Shown here piece by piece: positions 42,166 to 53,313 of a stretch of 59,091 bases of DNA; within the stretch, counting starts at the first letter, position 1, and the number at the start of each line of letters is the position of its first letter. A model generated the notes under the pieces. The model saw nothing but the letters and a program-made list of their open reading frames with translations, searched no databases and had not been told where the DNA came from. The position numbers and the translations under genes are program-made. This DNA is from an uncultured Prevotellaceae bacterium (lineage in GTDB: Bacteria; Bacteroidota; Bacteroidia; Bacteroidales; Bacteroidaceae): positions 1 to 59,091 of the forward strand of contig ONLY01000014.1 in the NCBI GenBank assembly GCA_900318775.1, in the 5' to 3' direction.

Positions 42166-43250
42166 TGATTACAAGAATCAAAATGCTGCCACTGTTGCTA
42201 CTGGGCATAAGCCTTCAAGCACAAACGCCCCAATCAAACAACACGCAGTTCAATCCGACTGATCCTAACATCCAATACATAGGGCGCGTTGAGGTTTCAA
42301 ACCCCAACCGCCCCACTTTCACCTATCCTGGAGTACAGATTCGCACGGGATTCACTGGCACCTCAATTACAATGATGGCCAAGCCCCAAAGCGGCTATTT
42401 CATGGTGAGCATTGATGGTAAGGAGGCTTACAAGGTTGCCGTCCTTGCCGACAGCATCGTCACTTTGGCATCAAGACTGAAAGAGACCCCGCACCAAGTA
42501 ATCGTTACTTATATCAGCGAAGGCTATGAAGCTTTGCCTGAATTTCGAGGATTTCTCGTTGACAAGGGCAAAAGTCTGATTCCAGCCACAAACATTCCCG
42601 AACGTAAAATCGAATTCATCGGAAACTCCATCACCTGCGGTTACGGCATCGAAGCCAACTCAGAGGCTGAGCACTACGAAGAAAAGACCGCCAATTATTA
42701 CTACACCTATGCGGCGAGAACAGCACGCAATCTGAATGCGCAAGCCCTTGTGGTGGCACGTAGCGGCATCGGAGTGTATCGAAACTACAACGGCCCCAAA
42801 ACTGGCGATAAAGTGAACATGAACACCGAGTACCCATACACATTATTATATAATGACACATACACATGGGACTTCACGCGTTATTCGCCTCAGGTAGTGT
42901 GCATCAACCTTGGCACCAACGACACCTCCACACAAGGAGCAGACTCGCTCCTGCTCCTCAACGGATTTAAGCAACTCTACCGCCAAGTGCGCAACCACTA
43001 CCCTAAGGCAAAAATCGTGCTGCTCAGCGGATGCATGATGAACGGACTTCAGCTTCACTCTGCGCAACAAGCCATGAATACCACAGCCAGCTATGCCCAT
43101 CAGCAAGGTGACAAAGAGGTCTATCGCTTCGACTTCACACCACACAATGGCAGTCTCGGTTATGGCGCAGATTGGCATCCATCCATGCGCCAACACGAAA
43201 AGATGGCCAACGAACTCACGACATATCTGAAAGAACTGATGAAATGGTGA
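42165..43250 (+). CDS. CE2-type acetyl-xylan esterase (SGNH)
   Basis: The 361-residue protein has signal peptide 1-20 (LLLLGISLQA-QTP), an N-terminal jelly-roll (about 35-140; IRTGFTGTSITMMAK) and a C-terminal SGNH domain with FIGNSITCGYGIEA (Ser nucleophile), LGTNDTSTQG (Asn block) and ADWHPSMRQHE (Asp-His). This two-domain arrangement is that of carbohydrate esterase family 2, which removes acetyl groups from xylan and other glycans. It is translationally coupled to GH51. The next esterase gene is 158 bp downstream. Confidence 0.88.
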   Translation: MITRIKMLPLLLLGISLQAQTPQSNNTQFNPTDPNIQYIGRVEVSNPNRPTFTYPGVQIRTGFTGTSITMMAKPQSGYFMVSIDGKEAYKVAVLADSIVTLASRLKETPHQVIVTYISEGYEALPEFRGFLVDKGKSLIPATNIPERKIEFIGNSITCGYGIEANSEAEHYEEKTANYYYTYAARTARNLNAQALVVARSGIGVYRNYNGPKTGDKVNMNTEYPYTLLYNDTYTWDFTRYSPQVVCINLGTNDTSTQGADSLLLLNGFKQLYRQVRNHYPKAKIVLLSGCMMNGLQLHSAQQAMNTTASYAHQQGDKEVYRFDFTPHNGSLGYGADWHPSMRQHEKMANELTTYLKELMKW

Positions 43251-43396
43251 GTACAGATATCTAAATTCTATAGATGAAGGAATAAAGATTCACCTGCAAA
43301 AGCGAGCCAAGAAACAGACTCACCCCTATGCTCCATTAAACCTCACGCCATTTCATCGGTCAAAAGCCAGTAAACTTTACCAAATAATTAATTTAA

Positions 43397-45457
<2,061 letters not shown>

Positions 45458-45477
45458 GACAAGAACTACTAAATAAC

Positions 45478-45560
45478 AAAGTGGAGAATTGAATATTAGA
45501 CAATGTGGTGCTCAAAACAAGCAACATTCCCAATGGCAAAACGGTTCAATTCTCCACTTT
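45478..45560. terminator. Long-loop 16-bp inverted repeat after the CE6-CE1 gene
   Basis: AAAGTGGAGAATTGAA (45478-45493) and TTCAATTCTCCACTTT (45545-45560) pair perfectly over 16 bp, enclosing 51 nt with a smaller AATGT/ACATT stem. It begins 20 bp after the stop. It could end the esterase transcript, though the large loop is not typical. Confidence 0.5.
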
Positions 45561-45659
45561 CATTTTATCATCACCAGCACTTACAACTCTTTCGTCAACC
45601 ATTCGTCACAGAATCCACCCGTTTATCACAAACTTGCGTTTTAACACTCTAAAATGCTA

Positions 45660-45667
45660 TAACTTTG
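45660..45667 (+). promoter_or_regulatory. -7 box of the zinc-ribbon/hydrolase unit
   Basis: TAACTTTG, 27 bp upstream of ATG 45694. Confidence 0.6.
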
Positions 45668-45693
45668 CAGCAACTCAATAAATAAACAAAAAT

Positions 45694-46278
45694 ATGGAAC
45701 AAACATTTTGTCAGAGTTGCGGAATGCCACTCGAAGAAAAACTGCTCGGCACGAATGCCGATGGAAGCAAAAACGAAGAGTATTGCATTTATTGCTATAA
45801 AGATGGCGCCTTCACTGGAGACTTCACAATGGAAGAAATGGCGGATTTTTGTGCCCAATATGTCGACGAGTATAACAAGAGTACAGGGCAGAATCTAAGT
45901 CGCGAAGGCTACAAACAGGCATTGCTCCAATACTTCCCTAATCTGAAGCGCTGGAAGTTGCCTGCGAATCAACTGCCTTATGCCACATCACCACTCAAAC
46001 AACAATATATTGACGAGATCAATGCACTCCATATCGAAGGGCTGCCACAAATAGAAAACCTTTTTGTATTACAAGGATCGTTCATTAACATGGAATATGA
46101 CATCAATGGCAACAAGGTTAAGTTTCTAGATGACAACAGCACTTACTGGTGTAATCAAATACAAAAAAGTCATGACCGTTGTTATGGAATCGCTTGCAAT
46201 GAACAATACATTTTTATTAGTGAATACGGTAAAGATGGCACCGATGCTAAAATCGTACTATTAAAGAATAGACAATGA
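45694..46278 (+). CDS. Zinc-ribbon domain protein of unknown function
   Basis: The 194-residue protein has an N-terminal zinc ribbon, C6-QS-C9 and C31-IY-C34 (QTFCQSCGMPLEEKLLGTNA, then EEYCIYCYKDGAF), of the 'putative zinc ribbon' type (PF12674-like). A helical part follows to about 110 (FTMEEMADFCAQYVDEYNKS). The C-terminal half (about 115-194) has beta character (FVLQGSFINMEYDINGNKVK, then YGIACNEQYIFISEYGKDGT) and no fold I recognise. No signal peptide is present, so it is cytoplasmic. It overlaps the lipoprotein hydrolase gene by ATGA. Confidence 0.82.
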   Translation: MEQTFCQSCGMPLEEKLLGTNADGSKNEEYCIYCYKDGAFTGDFTMEEMADFCAQYVDEYNKSTGQNLSREGYKQALLQYFPNLKRWKLPANQLPYATSPLKQQYIDEINALHIEGLPQIENLFVLQGSFINMEYDINGNKVKFLDDNSTYWCNQIQKSHDRCYGIACNEQYIFISEYGKDGTDAKIVLLKNRQ

Positions 46279-47168
46279 AAAACAAAACACACCTAATTTT
46301 GACGCTCTTGGTAGGAATCCTATTAGCAGGATGCGCCAAAACGCCCCAACTACTATCAGACCTCAAGTCTGAATACGTGACTCTGGACGACAGTATAAGC
46401 ATACACTATAAAATACGCCATCACCCCCATGCAACGAAGACTATATGTTTTGTGCATGGCTTCGGCTGCGACCTCAACACATGGGAACGACAGTACGAAA
46501 GCTTTCGTGATGAAGAAGACATGAATCTTGTGTTCATAGACCTGCCTGGTCATGGAAAAAGCAGCAAACCACACGTAGAATACACGCTTGAATTTTATTC
46601 ACGCGCAGTCAACAAAGTGCTGGATAAGAACAATGTTAACTCAATATTATTCCTCGTCGGTCACAGTTTAGGCACCCCAATCTGTCGTCAAATGATATTG
46701 AGCGGCCGCAAAAGTTCTCTCGTTGATGTGGATGGCGTATATTGCTTCTACGACGGCACAGAAACCCCAGAATATGTTGAAGCTGTTCAGCAGTTTGGAC
46801 ATGCCTTCGACGGAGCGAATTGCAACCAAGTCATTAAAGGATTTGTGTCATCACTTGCAGGACCAGATACCTCTCAAGAGATTACAGGCTATGCCATGAA
46901 TGTAATGCCACAAACACCACAGTATGTAGCATCAAGCACGATGCAAAATCTTGTACAACGCCAATGGTGGCCACAAACTCCTATCAACACAAAGACAATG
47001 GTATTCTGTACCCAAAACAGCGGCCTTGATCCTGATAACCGTCAGAAAATGGAGCGGCTTTATCCTCAACTCGATTATATAGAGTTGACCACCTGTGGAC
47101 ACTTCATCCATATGGAACAATACGACATGTTCAATGACAAACTCAAACATTTCATCAATCAGCGATGA
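46275..47168 (+). CDS. Alpha/beta-hydrolase lipoprotein
   Basis: The 297-residue protein has a lipoprotein signal (ILTLLVGILLAGC, Cys19) and an alpha/beta-hydrolase fold: FVHGFGCDLNTWERQ (oxyanion), FIDLPGHGKS, nucleophile Ser in LVGHSLGTPIC, and a late His in LTTCGHFIHMEQ. It is anchored in the envelope and the substrate is unknown. It overlaps the zinc-ribbon gene by 4 bp and is probably made from the same message. Confidence 0.88.
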   Translation: MKNKTHLILTLLVGILLAGCAKTPQLLSDLKSEYVTLDDSISIHYKIRHHPHATKTICFVHGFGCDLNTWERQYESFRDEEDMNLVFIDLPGHGKSSKPHVEYTLEFYSRAVNKVLDKNNVNSILFLVGHSLGTPICRQMILSGRKSSLVDVDGVYCFYDGTETPEYVEAVQQFGHAFDGANCNQVIKGFVSSLAGPDTSQEITGYAMNVMPQTPQYVASSTMQNLVQRQWWPQTPINTKTMVFCTQNSGLDPDNRQKMERLYPQLDYIELTTCGHFIHMEQYDMFNDKLKHFINQR

Positions 47169-47232
47169 AGCCACAAGAGATAGAGAAGAACAGATTGAAG
47201 TGTCGCAAGCTATCAGAAGCCTCCAATAAACA

Positions 47233-47748
47233 ATGACTACAGAATTAGACAATAATCAGATTCATATTCGTCCCTTTCATCCTAGCGATGCAGAGACCAT
47301 TTTGAGTTGGTGTAAAGACAAACACACGTTCCGTTTATGGAGCGCAGACAAATACCATAGCTTTCCTGCCCAACCACAGGAAATGATGAAGCTTTATGAC
47401 AATTCCAAGATGCATCCCCTAACAGCAGTTATCGGAAATGCTATCATCGGACATTTCATCCTCAGATTCCCATCAGAAGACAAGCGCTGTGCACGTCTCG
47501 GCTTTGTTATCATCGATGACCAGAACAGGGGTAAGGGGTATGGCAGACAAATGCTGCGACAAGCCATACAATACGCACACCTGAAATACCAGGTCCATAC
47601 GATTTCCCTCGGCGTGTTCTGTGAAAATATTTCTGCCATAAAATGTTATAAGTCTGTCGGATTCCGCATCACAAGCAACGACTCTTATCTCATTGATGGC
47701 GAAGAATGGGACGGAGTTGAGATGGAGTTTGCTATTGACAAAGATTGA
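47233..47748 (+). CDS. GNAT-family N-acetyltransferase
   Basis: The 171-residue protein has the full GNAT fold: IRPFHPSDAETILSW at the front, LGFVIIDDQNRGKGYGRQML with the acetyl-CoA loop RGKGYG at about 101-106, then FCENISAIKCYKSVGF. It resembles RimJ/RimL-type acetyltransferases. It lies 64 bp after the hydrolase gene and may be in the same unit. The acceptor is unknown. Confidence 0.9.
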   Translation: MTTELDNNQIHIRPFHPSDAETILSWCKDKHTFRLWSADKYHSFPAQPQEMMKLYDNSKMHPLTAVIGNAIIGHFILRFPSEDKRCARLGFVIIDDQNRGKGYGRQMLRQAIQYAHLKYQVHTISLGVFCENISAIKCYKSVGFRITSNDSYLIDGEEWDGVEMEFAIDKD

Positions 47749-48024
47749 ATTTGATAAGAAAATCTACAGAAATCACAAAAGATTTGGCCAGTTCCGCGAC
47801 AATGCTTACTTTTGTAAGCGGAAAAAGAACAGGACCCTGACGAGGTGATACACAGCTTCTTCGAAGAAACCTTCATAAACTCTAAGACCTAAGCTGAAAT
47901 AATGTGCACTACAAACAAGGATACGTCCTTTTCAACATTCCCTTACGCACTGTCAATTATTTACTTCATTATAATTCAATGATTATTAACAACCTTTGAC
48001 TAATTAAATTAAACGTTTGGCGAA
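47749..48024. other. Spacer before the GH43 gene
   Basis: No full gene is present. GCTTAC-tttt-GTAAGC (about 47804-47819) overlaps a TAnnTTTG match on the plus strand. After an in-frame TAA, a 24-codon run ends at TAA near 47890 and looks coding (EQDPDEVIHSFFEETFINSK), perhaps the end of a lost gene. AACCTTTG at 47991-47998 is a weak -7 box for the GH43 gene. Confidence 0.3.
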
Positions 48025-50133
48025 ATGAGATTTATTTTATTTTTAATGGCGTTAGCCACCTGCTGTGGCATGAACGCCCAATCTGTATCGTGGACAGCAG
48101 ATAACGGCAACGGTACGTTTACGAATCCACTCTTTTATGATGAGTTTAGCGACCCCGACATCCTGCGTGTGGGGGACGACTATTATTTGGCTGGCACAAC
48201 CATGCACGCTGTGCCAGGATTGGTCATTTTGCATTCAAAAGATTTGGTAAACTGGGAGAATGTATCATACTGTTTCGACCGCTTCGACTTCGACGATGAG
48301 GCATTCTCGCTGAAAAATCATAAGGAGGTGTACGGGCAAGGCATTTGGGCACCAGCCATCCGCTATGCCAATGGGCAATTCCACGTATTTTCGAATGTGA
48401 ACGGAAAGGGTCTCCAGTGCTATACAGCAAAAGATATCCATGGGCCCTGGAAGCATCATAATATGCAAGGCAACATCTACGACCTCGGTGTGCTCTTCGA
48501 CGACGACGGGAAGGTTTATGCCATACATGGTTATGGCACTGTGAAGTGCACAGAGCTGAAACCCGACATGAGCGGTCCCATCGAGGGTACAGAACGTGTC
48601 ATCATTCCTGAGGGGAACGGTGTAGGCGAAGGACATCACATGTACAAGATAGATGGTATGTATTACCTCATCAGCACTGACTACAAACCCAATGGACGCA
48701 CACTCTGTTCACGCTCGAAAAGCATCTGGGGACCTTACGAGACACGTGTCATTACAGCAGACGAAACCTATGGCTATCACGCCGCATCACTCACCCAAGT
48801 GCCTCGTGGCACCAAGTACCGCATTGGCGAAGACGGCACCAAATTCAGTTTAGGTCCTGTGGATAAGGATGCAACAGCATGCACCAATGCTCACCAAGGC
48901 GGTATTGTACAATACAAGGATGGTTCTTGGTGGGCGCTATTCATGCAAGACTTCCATTCGATTGGCCGCACCGTTTGCTTAATGCCTATGACTTGGAAAG
49001 ATGGATGGCCAATGGTAGGATTGGAAGGAAGCCTTGGAAGGGCTCCACGTACATGGTTCAAGCCAGGAACACAAATGGGGACAACTCTTTCAGGCATCAG
49101 TTCCGAGAAGCCTCATGCTCCCTATATGCGCAGTGAGAACTTCGATGGGAAACAATTGGGGCGTGTGTGGCAATGGAACCACAATCCCGAAGAAAACATG
49201 TGGAGCTTGAAAAGCGGCAAATTGCGTCTGAATTCCATGCCTGCAGAACAACTGATGTGGGCACGCAACACGCTCACCCAACGTGTAATTGGTCCTCAAT
49301 CCATTACAACAGTAGAACTCTCCGTGAAAGGACTGAAAGCAGGCGATGTGGCAGGCTTAGGCAACATCAATGTCCCCTGCTCTTGGATTGGCATCGTGAT
49401 GAACAATAACACTAAATCCTACACGCTTCGATGCTTCGAGCAACTGACCAATGATACCATTGACATACAGGTAACCCTGCCCAAAGGGAAAATATGGTTA
49501 CGCTCTATCGGCGAATACGACAATGACCAGGCGCAATACGCTTACTCTACAGATGGCACCGTCTTCCACACATTAGGTCGCATGATGCCACTATCCTATC
49601 AGCTCATCAGCTTCCAGGGCTCACGCCACGCGCTGTTTGCATTCAACATGAACGGCAAGAACGGAGGCTATGCCGAGTTTGACAATTTCAAAGTAGAGGA
49701 ACCTTGTGCTGACCGCTCCAAGAATATTCCATTCGGCAAGACATTCCGTATCATCAACAAAGCCACCAACCGTCCAGCCATTTGTGACCCACACGGCATT
49801 CTCTACGACACCCATATCGGTGACAAGAGTCAGCGCACACAGTTCCAGCTCATCGACAAGGGCAACGGAAAAGTGTCGCTAAAGTGTGTGGATGGCAGAT
49901 ACATCAAAGTGTATGGCGAAGGTTTGGCTGGCGATGTGCGCTTCACCACGAATGCAGAAGAAGCAGAGGTATTCCTTTGGCAGGACTATCTCGACCACGA
50001 CTTCATGCTATTCTCACTGAAGAATCACCGTTACATCGGCAAGAGTCCCACAACGGGAAGCCCCTACTCTATGGATTTTGTAGGTCCCGATCCTGCTCGC
50101 AGGAATGGCAGCATTTTCCGCTGGGAAGAGTAA
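48025..50133 (+). CDS. Exported GH43 beta-xylosidase/alpha-L-arabinofuranosidase with C-terminal sandwich and beta-trefoil-like domains
   Basis: The 702-residue protein has signal peptide 1-19 (ATCCGMNA-QSV). The GH43 propeller (about 28-330) has FSDPDILRVGDDYYLAGTTM (catalytic Asp), GIWAPAIRY, IYDLGVLFDDDGKVYAIHGY (Asp) and GVGEGHHMYKIDGMYYLIST (Glu). A concanavalin-like sandwich spans about 370-560 (ENFDGKQLGRVWQWNHNPEE, then YAYSTDGTVFHTLGRMMPL). A final domain of about 130 residues (TFRIINKATNRPA, then VSLKCVDGRYIKVYGEGLAG) resembles a beta-trefoil. The layout is close to GH43 subfamily 12 beta-xylosidases. It is monocistronic; terminator and rnpB follow. Confidence 0.9.
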   Translation: MRFILFLMALATCCGMNAQSVSWTADNGNGTFTNPLFYDEFSDPDILRVGDDYYLAGTTMHAVPGLVILHSKDLVNWENVSYCFDRFDFDDEAFSLKNHKEVYGQGIWAPAIRYANGQFHVFSNVNGKGLQCYTAKDIHGPWKHHNMQGNIYDLGVLFDDDGKVYAIHGYGTVKCTELKPDMSGPIEGTERVIIPEGNGVGEGHHMYKIDGMYYLISTDYKPNGRTLCSRSKSIWGPYETRVITADETYGYHAASLTQVPRGTKYRIGEDGTKFSLGPVDKDATACTNAHQGGIVQYKDGSWWALFMQDFHSIGRTVCLMPMTWKDGWPMVGLEGSLGRAPRTWFKPGTQMGTTLSGISSEKPHAPYMRSENFDGKQLGRVWQWNHNPEENMWSLKSGKLRLNSMPAEQLMWARNTLTQRVIGPQSITTVELSVKGLKAGDVAGLGNINVPCSWIGIVMNNNTKSYTLRCFEQLTNDTIDIQVTLPKGKIWLRSIGEYDNDQAQYAYSTDGTVFHTLGRMMPLSYQLISFQGSRHALFAFNMNGKNGGYAEFDNFKVEEPCADRSKNIPFGKTFRIINKATNRPAICDPHGILYDTHIGDKSQRTQFQLIDKGNGKVSLKCVDGRYIKVYGEGLAGDVRFTTNAEEAEVFLWQDYLDHDFMLFSLKNHRYIGKSPTTGSPYSMDFVGPDPARRNGSIFRWEE

Positions 50134-50164
50134 AAATCACACATTTTTATACAAAATATATTAA

Positions 50165-50212
50165 AAGACAAGCCATTTTCCATGTGGCTTGCCTTTCTTT
50201 TTTTGTTTTTTC
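50165..50212 (+). terminator. GH43 terminator
   Basis: ACAAGCCA pairs with TGGCTTGC around ATTTTCCATG-type loop sequence, followed by a long T-run. The rnpB -7 box begins at 50215, directly behind it. Confidence 0.8.
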
Positions 50213-50214
50213 CT

Positions 50215-50222
50215 TACCTTTG
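50215..50222 (+). promoter_or_regulatory. -7 box of rnpB
   Basis: TACCTTTG, 9 bp before the 5' strand of the RNase P RNA P1 helix. Confidence 0.65.
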
Positions 50223-50230
50223 TCTTCCAA

Positions 50231-50625
50231 AAGCAGCCGGACAGCCTGTCGCTGACGATTCCACGGAGTCGGAAGAGGAAAGTCCGGGCAGCATAGGGCA
50301 TCCCACTTCCTAATATAGAAGCAGTCCGTAAGGGTTGAGTAATGCAGAAGAAAATAACAACAGACACCTCTATAGTTTCGGCTATGTAGTGACTGAAATG
50401 GTGAGAAGGTGAGGTAAGAGCTCACCAGCAGCATGGTGACATGCTGGCTGTGCATCTTGGGAGCTGCAAGTTCATGTAAACCACCGCCATCAGGGTAGCC
50501 CGTCCGATAGTTTCGGTGGAGGGTAGAACGCTTGAACCATGAGGTGACTCATGGCCTAGATAAATGACAGACACGCTTCTCTCGAGGAGCGAACAGAACC
50601 CGGCTTATCGTCCGGCTGCTTTCTT
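50231..50625 (+). ncRNA. rnpB: RNase P RNA (catalytic subunit)
   Basis: The roughly 390-nt RNA matures the 5' ends of tRNAs. The outer helix P1 is AGCAGCCGGAC at the 5' end with GTCCGGCTGCT at the 3' end. The universally conserved GAGGAAAGTCCGGGC follows near 50275-50289, then the CR regions AGGGTAGCCCG-like and GAACCCGGCTTATCG near the end (50595-50610). The internal AGAGCTCACCAGCA, then GGTGACATGCTGGC, stem is also as expected for a type A/Bacteroidetes rnpB. A T-rich tail ends it. Confidence 0.95.
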
Positions 50626-50719
50626 TTATTAAAAGTATGTTAAAGCCACAACGTTTGCATTAAACCCTCAAGGGCAGCAGACGTTCCAAGCCTTGGACAA
50701 AATCAACGATAGACAAACA

Positions 50720-52060
50720 ATGAATAAAATGCACTATGGGGCAATGCTGTCCCTAATGCTGGCAAGCGGAATGACGATGGCTCAGCGGACATGGACTTTG
50801 CAGGAATGCATAGACCATGCGTTGGCAAACAATATCCAGCTGCAGCAAAAGAGGATATCCGTAGCTTCGAGCCACGAAGACGTGACACAGAGCAAGTACG
50901 CCCTCCTTCCATCGGTGTCATTCAGCACAAATCAGAATGGTTCATGGAGACCCTATGCTGAATCGACCATTACTCTGACAAATGGCTCCATGACAACCCA
51001 CCGCAACACGATGTCATACAACGGTTCATACGGCATCAATGCCAACTGGACAGTGTGGAATGGCAACCGCAACATCAACACCATCAAACAAAACAAACTC
51101 ACGGAGCGAATGGCTGAACTCGATATGCAGCAGCAGGCCAACAGCATCCAGGAGCAGATTGCGCAGCTCTATGTCCAGATACTCTATGAGACAGAGGCTG
51201 TGAAGGTTTGTGAGGAAATCATCAAAGCAAGTAAGCTTCAGCGTGACCGTGCCCAAACAATGGTCGAGATTGGCAGTTTGGCTCGCGTGGACTTGGTGCA
51301 GCTGGAAGCACAAGTCAACCAAGACGAATATTCTTTAGCACAAGCAAAAGCCCAGTTGACCAACTACAAATTGCAGCTGAAGCAACTATTAGAGATTCAC
51401 GACTCTGAGTCCTTCGACGTAGCAGTTCCAAACGTATCAGACGAGATGGTGCTTGCCACTATTCCCTCTGAGCGCTCTGTCTATGAAGCAGCCTTAGAGC
51501 AGCGCCCTGAAATCCAGTCAAGCATGCTCAATATTGAGTCCTCCAAGATTGCCATTGCATCTGCACGTGCAGGTTATATGCCTACAGTATCCATCACGGC
51601 AGGCATGGGCTCCAGCAACTCCGATGGGCAGCACCGCTCATTCGGCGACCAGATTAGGACAAACCTGAGCAACTCATTGGGATTGACTGTATCTGTGCCC
51701 ATATTCGACAACTTGCAGACCCGCACCAACATTCGCAAGGCGAAGTATGCCCTGCAAACCAATGAATTGTCATTGCAAGAGCAACAGAAGAATCTCTATT
51801 CCACGATTGAGAACTATTGGCTCAACACCACCACTTCACAACAGCAGTACACTTATGCCAAAGCAAATGTAAACAGCATGCAAGAAAGCTACGACCTTGT
51901 CAGCGAACAGTTCAACCTCGGACTCAAAAACATCGTTGAATTGACCACCGGCAAGAACAACCTCTTGCAAGCCGAGCAGCAGCTCCTGCAAACCAAATAC
52001 ACGGCCCTGCTCAACTATGCCATGCTGAAATTCTATGCAGGCGAAGAAATTAAACTTTAA
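50720..52060 (+). CDS. TolC-family outer-membrane efflux protein
   Basis: The 446-residue protein starts at ATG 50720 with signal peptide MLASGMTMA-QRT. It has two repeated TolC halves: WTLQECIDHALANNIQLQQK at the mature start, long coiled coils (about 120-215), then a second repeat (ERSVYEAALEQRPEIQSSML) and a closing coil (QESYDLVSEQFNLGLKNIVE). It forms the outer-membrane channel of the tripartite pump encoded by the next three genes. A start codon 9 residues earlier (TTG 50693) is less likely. macA follows 44 bp later. Confidence 0.93.
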   Translation: MNKMHYGAMLSLMLASGMTMAQRTWTLQECIDHALANNIQLQQKRISVASSHEDVTQSKYALLPSVSFSTNQNGSWRPYAESTITLTNGSMTTHRNTMSYNGSYGINANWTVWNGNRNINTIKQNKLTERMAELDMQQQANSIQEQIAQLYVQILYETEAVKVCEEIIKASKLQRDRAQTMVEIGSLARVDLVQLEAQVNQDEYSLAQAKAQLTNYKLQLKQLLEIHDSESFDVAVPNVSDEMVLATIPSERSVYEAALEQRPEIQSSMLNIESSKIAIASARAGYMPTVSITAGMGSSNSDGQHRSFGDQIRTNLSNSLGLTVSVPIFDNLQTRTNIRKAKYALQTNELSLQEQQKNLYSTIENYWLNTTTSQQQYTYAKANVNSMQESYDLVSEQFNLGLKNIVELTTGKNNLLQAEQQLLQTKYTALLNYAMLKFYAGEEIKL

Positions 52061-52104
52061 CCATTGGCAGTTGACATTTTAACATATCTCATCCAACCCC
52101 ATTT

Positions 52105-53313
52105 ATGAAAATGAAAACTAACAGCATATTTGCAACACTCATCATTGCAAGCATCTTCGCCGCATGCAGCGAAGAAACCAAGGTGAACTACTCCACCTCT
52201 CCCGTTGAGAAACAAAACATCAGCACCAGCATCACAGCCACAGGCACCATTGAGCCTGTCACAGAAGTAGAGGTCGGCACACAGGTATCTGGCATCATTG
52301 ACCGCATCTATGTAGATTACAATTCCGAAGTGCATCGTGGTCAGATTATCGCAGAACTTGACAAGACGAACCTACTTTCCAAGTTGGCATCCGCACAAAG
52401 CAATCTCTCTAACGCACAGTCTTCACTCAACTATCAGTCAGCAAATTATAAACGCTACAAAACGCTATACGATAAAGGACTTGTATCTGCCAACGACTAC
52501 GAAAACGCAAAGTTGAGCTACGAGCAAGCCCTACAGCAAGTGAAAGTGCAGCAGCAGAACGTGCAAGAGGCACAAACCAACCTCGGCTATGCCACCATCA
52601 CATCTCCTATCGATGGCGTAGTGCTCTCCAAAGAAGTAGAAGAAGGACAAACTGTGGCATCAGCAATGACAACACCAACCCTCTTCATCATAGCTCAGGA
52701 CTTGACAGACATGCGTGTGATTGCTGACATCGACGAAGCAGACATTGGTGGAGTGAAAGAAGGACAACGTGTCACCTTCACCGTAGATGCTTTCCCAGAT
52801 GACGTGTTTGAAGGAGCTGTTACCCAAGTGCGTCAGCAGGCCACAACTGAAAGCAATGTAGTTACCTACGAGGTAGTCATCTCCGCTCCCAACGAGCAGT
52901 TGAAGCTGAAGCCAGGTCTCACAGCCAACGTAACCATCTATACGCTGGAGAAGAACGATGTGCTGGCAGTTCAAACAAAGGCGCTCCGTTTCACCCCCAA
53001 CGAGGCACTTTTACAGGAAGGTGAAACTGTAGAAGACGTGCAGGCTCCCAATAAAGTGTGGACAAAAGAAGGCAACACCTTCAAGGCACACAAAGTGGAA
53101 ATCGGCACCAGCAACGGAACACTTACAGAAATCATATCAGGCATTTCTGCTGGCACAGAAGTACTTACAGACTTCGAAATTATTGGCGGAAAGGAAGAAG
53201 CAGAAGAAACTACATCAAACCCATTCATGCCACGCCCACGCAACAACCGTAACGCCAACGGCGCAGGCGGCAACAAAACTCCGAACGCTAACGGTAATGC
53301 ACCTAGAAGATGA
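52105..53313 (+). CDS. macA: MacA-type periplasmic adaptor, lipoprotein
   Basis: The 402-residue protein has a lipoprotein signal (LIIASIFAAC, Cys21). It has a barrel-sandwich lipoyl domain (TATGTIEPVTEVEVGTQVSG, and the second half YATITSPIDGVVLSKEVEEG), an alpha-hairpin (about 85-150, SAQSNLSNAQSSLNYQSANY), a beta-barrel and a membrane-proximal domain. A low-complexity Asn/Gly/Arg tail ends it (NNRNANGAGGNKTPNANG). It bridges the inner-membrane ABC transporter to TolC. It overlaps the ATPase gene by ATGA. The symbol is by family, not by proven orthology. Confidence 0.93.
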   Translation: MKMKTNSIFATLIIASIFAACSEETKVNYSTSPVEKQNISTSITATGTIEPVTEVEVGTQVSGIIDRIYVDYNSEVHRGQIIAELDKTNLLSKLASAQSNLSNAQSSLNYQSANYKRYKTLYDKGLVSANDYENAKLSYEQALQQVKVQQQNVQEAQTNLGYATITSPIDGVVLSKEVEEGQTVASAMTTPTLFIIAQDLTDMRVIADIDEADIGGVKEGQRVTFTVDAFPDDVFEGAVTQVRQQATTESNVVTYEVVISAPNEQLKLKPGLTANVTIYTLEKNDVLAVQTKALRFTPNEALLQEGETVEDVQAPNKVWTKEGNTFKAHKVEIGTSNGTLTEIISGISAGTEVLTDFEIIGGKEEAEETTSNPFMPRPRNNRNANGAGGNKTPNANGNAPRR

